Virus record (IMG/VR): IMGVR_UViG_3300032249_000683 | Span: 1 to 47,828 of that record | Strand: one strand, 5' to 3' | From: a virus | Length of the DNA stretch: 47,828 nucleotides | Shown: piece after piece, positions 45,320-47,828 of the stretch | How the letters are laid out: the number at the start of each line of letters is the position of its first letter | Numbering within the stretch: position 1 is the stretch's first letter | Program-made: the position numbers and the translations under genes | Notes under the pieces: model-generated | Seen by the model: only the letters and a program-made list of their open reading frames with translations | What the model was told of the DNA's origin: nothing | Database searches by the model: none

Positions 45320-47546
45320 TTGGGGTGTTGGAAGTTGCTGTTAAACCATTTCTTGCTGAACTTAATGGACCTCTTGGTGATGCTGTTACAGAATCATTTG
45401 CAAAATTTATACGCTCTACTGTTGCTGCTGGTGTTGTTGGGTCAGTTTGTCCACCACCAAACCAACCATAGTTAGAGTTTCCTGTTGCTGCTAATAGTCT
45501 TTTTTGTGGAGTTAAAAAACTTCTTCGTAATGCTGTTACAGAATCATTAGAGAAATCTATACGGTCTACCATTGAATAATAAACAGGATTATCTCCAACG
45601 TCGGCAAAACCAGCACCGAACCATCCATAGTTAGAGTTTCCAGTTGCTGCTAAGTAATATCTTGCTGCAGTTAATGAACCTCTAACTGATGCAGTTACAG
45701 AATCATTAGAAAAATTGATGCGTTCTACTGTTTCTGATTCAAAAGTACCACCAATGACACCACCACCAAACCAACCATAGTTAGAGTTTCCTGTTGCTGC
45801 TTGTCCATATCTTGCTGCATTTAATGGACCTCTTGGTGCTGCTGATACAGAATCATTAGAGAAATCTATACGTTCCACGGTTCCTGACTCTCCAAACCAA
45901 CCATAGTTAGAGTTTCCTGTTGCTGCTAAATTACTTTTTGCTAAACTTAATGGACCTCTTACAGATGCAGTTGAAGAATCATTTGAAAAATCTATACGGT
46001 CTACTGTTGATGTTTGTGGATAACCACCACCACCAAACCAACCATAGTTAGAGTTTCCTGTTGCTGCTAAAGCAGATCTTGATAAACTTAACGGACCTCT
46101 TGGTGCTGCTGATACAGAATCATTAGAGAAATCTATACGGTCTATTGTTGCAGAATACCCACCACCAAACCAACCATAATTCCCTGCTTTTTGTAGACGA
46201 ACACTTGAAGACCTTGCCTGTCCTGATGTTGCTGCTAAACCATATCTTGCTGTTGGTGCTGGTGTTATACCTCTTGGTGATGCTGATGTAGAATCATTGA
46301 CAAAATCTATACGGTCTATTGTTTGTTGTCCAGTTGTTCCTGGATTTGCTCCACCTCCAAACCAACCATAGTTAGAGTTTCCTGTTGCTGCTAAATTATA
46401 TCTTGCCGAACTCAATGGACCTCTTGCTACTGCTGTTCCAGTATCATTTGTAAAATCTATACGGTTTACTGTTGATGTAATTGCAGGTACGGAAGTTCTA
46501 CCACCACCCCACCAACCATAGTTGGAGTTTCCTGTTGCTGCCGAATTATACTTTGCCGCACTTAATGGACCTCTTGGTGATGCCGTTGCTGCATCATTAG
46601 AAAAATCTATTCTAGATACTGACCCATCAGATGTAGCACCACCAAACCATCCATAATTAGAGTTTCCTGTTGCTGCTCTAGTCGAAGATGCAAAAACTAA
46701 TGGACCTCTTGCTAATGATGTTCCAGAATCATTTGAGTAATCTATACGAACTACAGTTGTGTTAGTATTAGATGAAGAACCTGTAAAATATCCACCACCA
46801 AACCAACCATAATTAGAGTTTCCTGTTGCTGCTGCTTTTGCTTTCGTTGTGCCTAATGGTCCTCTTGGGGATGCTGATGGAGTATCATTTGAAAAATCTA
46901 TTCGATCTACTGACGATAATGCATTTCCCGAAGGTCCATTATTGCCACCACCATACCAACCATAGTTAGAATTTGATGTTGCTGCTAAGTATCCTCTTGC
47001 CGCACTCAATACACCTTTCGTGCTTGCTGTTTGAGTATCATTTGAAAAATCTACACGTTCTACGGATGATAATGGGAGATTATTAACACTGAAAAAATGA
47101 CCACCACCAAACCAACCGTGAGTTTGAGCACTACTCCAAGTGGTATTTGTAACTGCAGTATCAGTCACTAACATTACCAAACCAGTTTGTCCTGAAATAC
47201 TTGCGGTCACACCACCAACATAATCAGTAGTCGCATAAGAAACTGTCGTAGTTCCTGCAAATCCTGTGACTACAAAATTTCCATTATATCCAGTATATGC
47301 TATTCCTGTTGTAGAACCAATACCAGAAACTGCAATCTTTGCACCCACATAAAAAGGTGTCGTAGAAAGACCAGCAGCAGTTGAAAGAGTGAGAGTTGCA
47401 ATACCAGCAGTAGCATTCAAAACTCCACTCACAACAGTAATACCAGCACCTGCAGCAGTAGAATTAATGTCTACAGCAGAAACCGTAATGGGATTTGATT
47501 TGTTTAGAAAAAATCCATCAAGACCAAATACGTCTCCTGCTGGCAT
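45315..47546 (-). CDS. Twelve-repeat beta-propeller-like virion protein
   Basis: 743 residues. Residues 1-130 are a beta-rich N-terminal region (VSGIGSTTGIAYTGYNGNF). The rest is 12 repeats of about 45-55 residues of the form SNYGWFGGG-x(n)-ERIDFSNDS-x3-SPRGPLS-x-AR-x2-LAATGN. Kelch- and RCC1-like repeats of this size make propeller blades. After repeat six an unusual insert (SGQARSSSVRLQKAG) splits the array 6 + 6, suggesting two six-bladed propellers. Probably a surface-exposed fibre or adhesion protein; this is inferred from repeats and neighbours. Confidence 0.8.
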   Translation of the reverse strand: MPAGDVFGLDGFFLNKSNPITVSAVDINSTAAGAGITVVSGVLNATAGIATLTLSTAAGLSTTPFYVGAKIAVSGIGSTTGIAYTGYNGNFVVTGFAGTTTVSYATTDYVGGVTASISGQTGLVMLVTDTAVTNTTWSSAQTHGWFGGGHFFSVNNLPLSSVERVDFSNDTQTASTKGVLSAARGYLAATSNSNYGWYGGGNNGPSGNALSSVDRIDFSNDTPSASPRGPLGTTKAKAAATGNSNYGWFGGGYFTGSSSNTNTTVVRIDYSNDSGTSLARGPLVFASSTRAATGNSNYGWFGGATSDGSVSRIDFSNDAATASPRGPLSAAKYNSAATGNSNYGWWGGGRTSVPAITSTVNRIDFTNDTGTAVARGPLSSARYNLAATGNSNYGWFGGGANPGTTGQQTIDRIDFVNDSTSASPRGITPAPTARYGLAATSGQARSSSVRLQKAGNYGWFGGGYSATIDRIDFSNDSVSAAPRGPLSLSRSALAATGNSNYGWFGGGGYPQTSTVDRIDFSNDSSTASVRGPLSLAKSNLAATGNSNYGWFGESGTVERIDFSNDSVSAAPRGPLNAARYGQAATGNSNYGWFGGGVIGGTFESETVERINFSNDSVTASVRGSLTAARYYLAATGNSNYGWFGAGFADVGDNPVYYSMVDRIDFSNDSVTALRRSFLTPQKRLLAATGNSNYGWFGGGQTDPTTPAATVERINFANDSVTASPRGPLSSARNGLTATSNTPT

Positions 47547-47557
47547 CTACTTTCTCC

Positions 47558-47824
47558 TTATGAGTTTCTGGATTCTAAAAGTTGTTGATGTTGTTCTGCT
47601 CCAGGTGCAAGCAAACCTAAATCAGTATTCGTCACTTCTTCAATACCACGAAGAACTTTCTCTTGCAGTGTATTCAAGAACTTATCAGGGTCATTAATCG
47701 CATCGGCAAGAGCACCATAACCATTCTTAATGCGATTCGTATCATCACTGACTAATGTAGGAGCAGTTCCTCTTCTCATTGAGTGAAGATTACCGATACT
47801 AATACCAGTCTTGGAACTTACCAT
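47558..47824 (-). CDS. Hypothetical protein at window edge
   Basis: 88 residues from ATG 47824 (MVSSKTGISIGNLHSMRRGT). The true start could lie upstream, outside the window, since only four bases precede this ATG. Middle INDPDKFLNTLQEKVLRGIE is helical. It precedes the propeller gene by 11 bases and is probably co-transcribed. A structural or assembly role is possible from context only. Confidence 0.6.
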   Translation of the reverse strand: MVSSKTGISIGNLHSMRRGTAPTLVSDDTNRIKNGYGALADAINDPDKFLNTLQEKVLRGIEEVTNTDLGLLAPGAEQHQQLLESRNS

Positions 47825-47828
47825 TTCA

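Noticed and set aside
45315-47546. Direct DNA repeats resembling a CRISPR array
   Set aside because: The spacing is about 140-165 bases, in frame, and codes for protein repeats; no palindromic short repeats or uniform spacers.

Overview
This window is part of the genome of a T4-like cyanophage, a myovirus of Synechococcus or Prochlorococcus-type hosts (Kyanoviridae-like). Evidence: T4 baseplate, replication and late-transcription homologues (gp4, gp26, gp48, gp53, gp54, gp32, gp33, gp59), cyanophage hallmarks (PhoH, ThyX, VrlC-like hub, a DUF1825 homologue otherwise typical of cyanobacteria), AT-rich DNA and near-gapless, mostly leftward coding. There is no photosynthesis, integrase or ribosomal gene. 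No gene-free stretch exceeds 300 bases.

Layout. (1) About 1-9,800: a dense minus-strand array of some 35 small genes, mostly unrecognised, joined by 4-base start/stop overlaps in which the upstream gene tail carries the ribosome binding site. It includes paralogous pairs, a free-standing HNH endonuclease and a probable encapsidated internal head protein (T4-type capsid-targeting N-terminus behind TATAAATA boxes). (2) About 9,800-12,850: a PD-(D/E)XK nuclease-like protein, a ParB/sulfiredoxin-fold-like protein and a GC-rich SF2 helicase, each under its own early-type promoter. (3) 12,893-23,045: tail fibre and adhesin genes, including a 1,775-residue fibre with an S74 chaperone domain, a polyglycine adhesin and a 2OG-Fe(II) oxygenase. 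(4) 23,078-24,206: three tRNA genes, an HNH endonuclease and an orphan Phd/YefM-like protein. (5) 24,257-36,954: fibre tip and chaperone, spike, hub, tail lysin, membrane-anchored hub protein and tail chaperones, then a divergent late region with gp54 leftward and gp4, an unknown, gp48 and gp53 rightward. (6) 36,985-45,290: gp32, DUF1825, gp59, gp33, RecB-like nuclease, PhoH, ThyX, microproteins, DUF6433, glutaredoxin, a likely small RNA, a repeat-rich virion protein and a prolyl-hydroxylase-like enzyme. (7) 45,315-47,828: a 12-repeat beta-propeller-like protein and the edge of another gene.

Regulation is legible. Near-consensus sigma70 promoters (TTGACA, 17-18 bases, TATAAT) precede early genes and tRNAs; CTAAATAA or ATAAATA boxes precede virion genes; and six copies of a third promoter type, GGACA-N7-AACTGGCAC-N29-31-TATAAT with no -35 box, control blocks in the left 13 kb. 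Several sites are economised: stop codons lie inside -35 or -10 boxes, and one terminator hairpin uses the -35 hexamer as its loop.

The most notable observations are a probable -1 programmed frameshift (T TTT TTC) joining gp26 to a 57-codon ORF, as in the lambda G/GT tail chaperone; the six-copy promoter element; a candidate structured small RNA with a perfect promoter and terminator; the nuclease/ParB-like/helicase trio on a GC-rich island; the candidate internal protein; and two tRNAs whose arm architecture does not match their anticodons.
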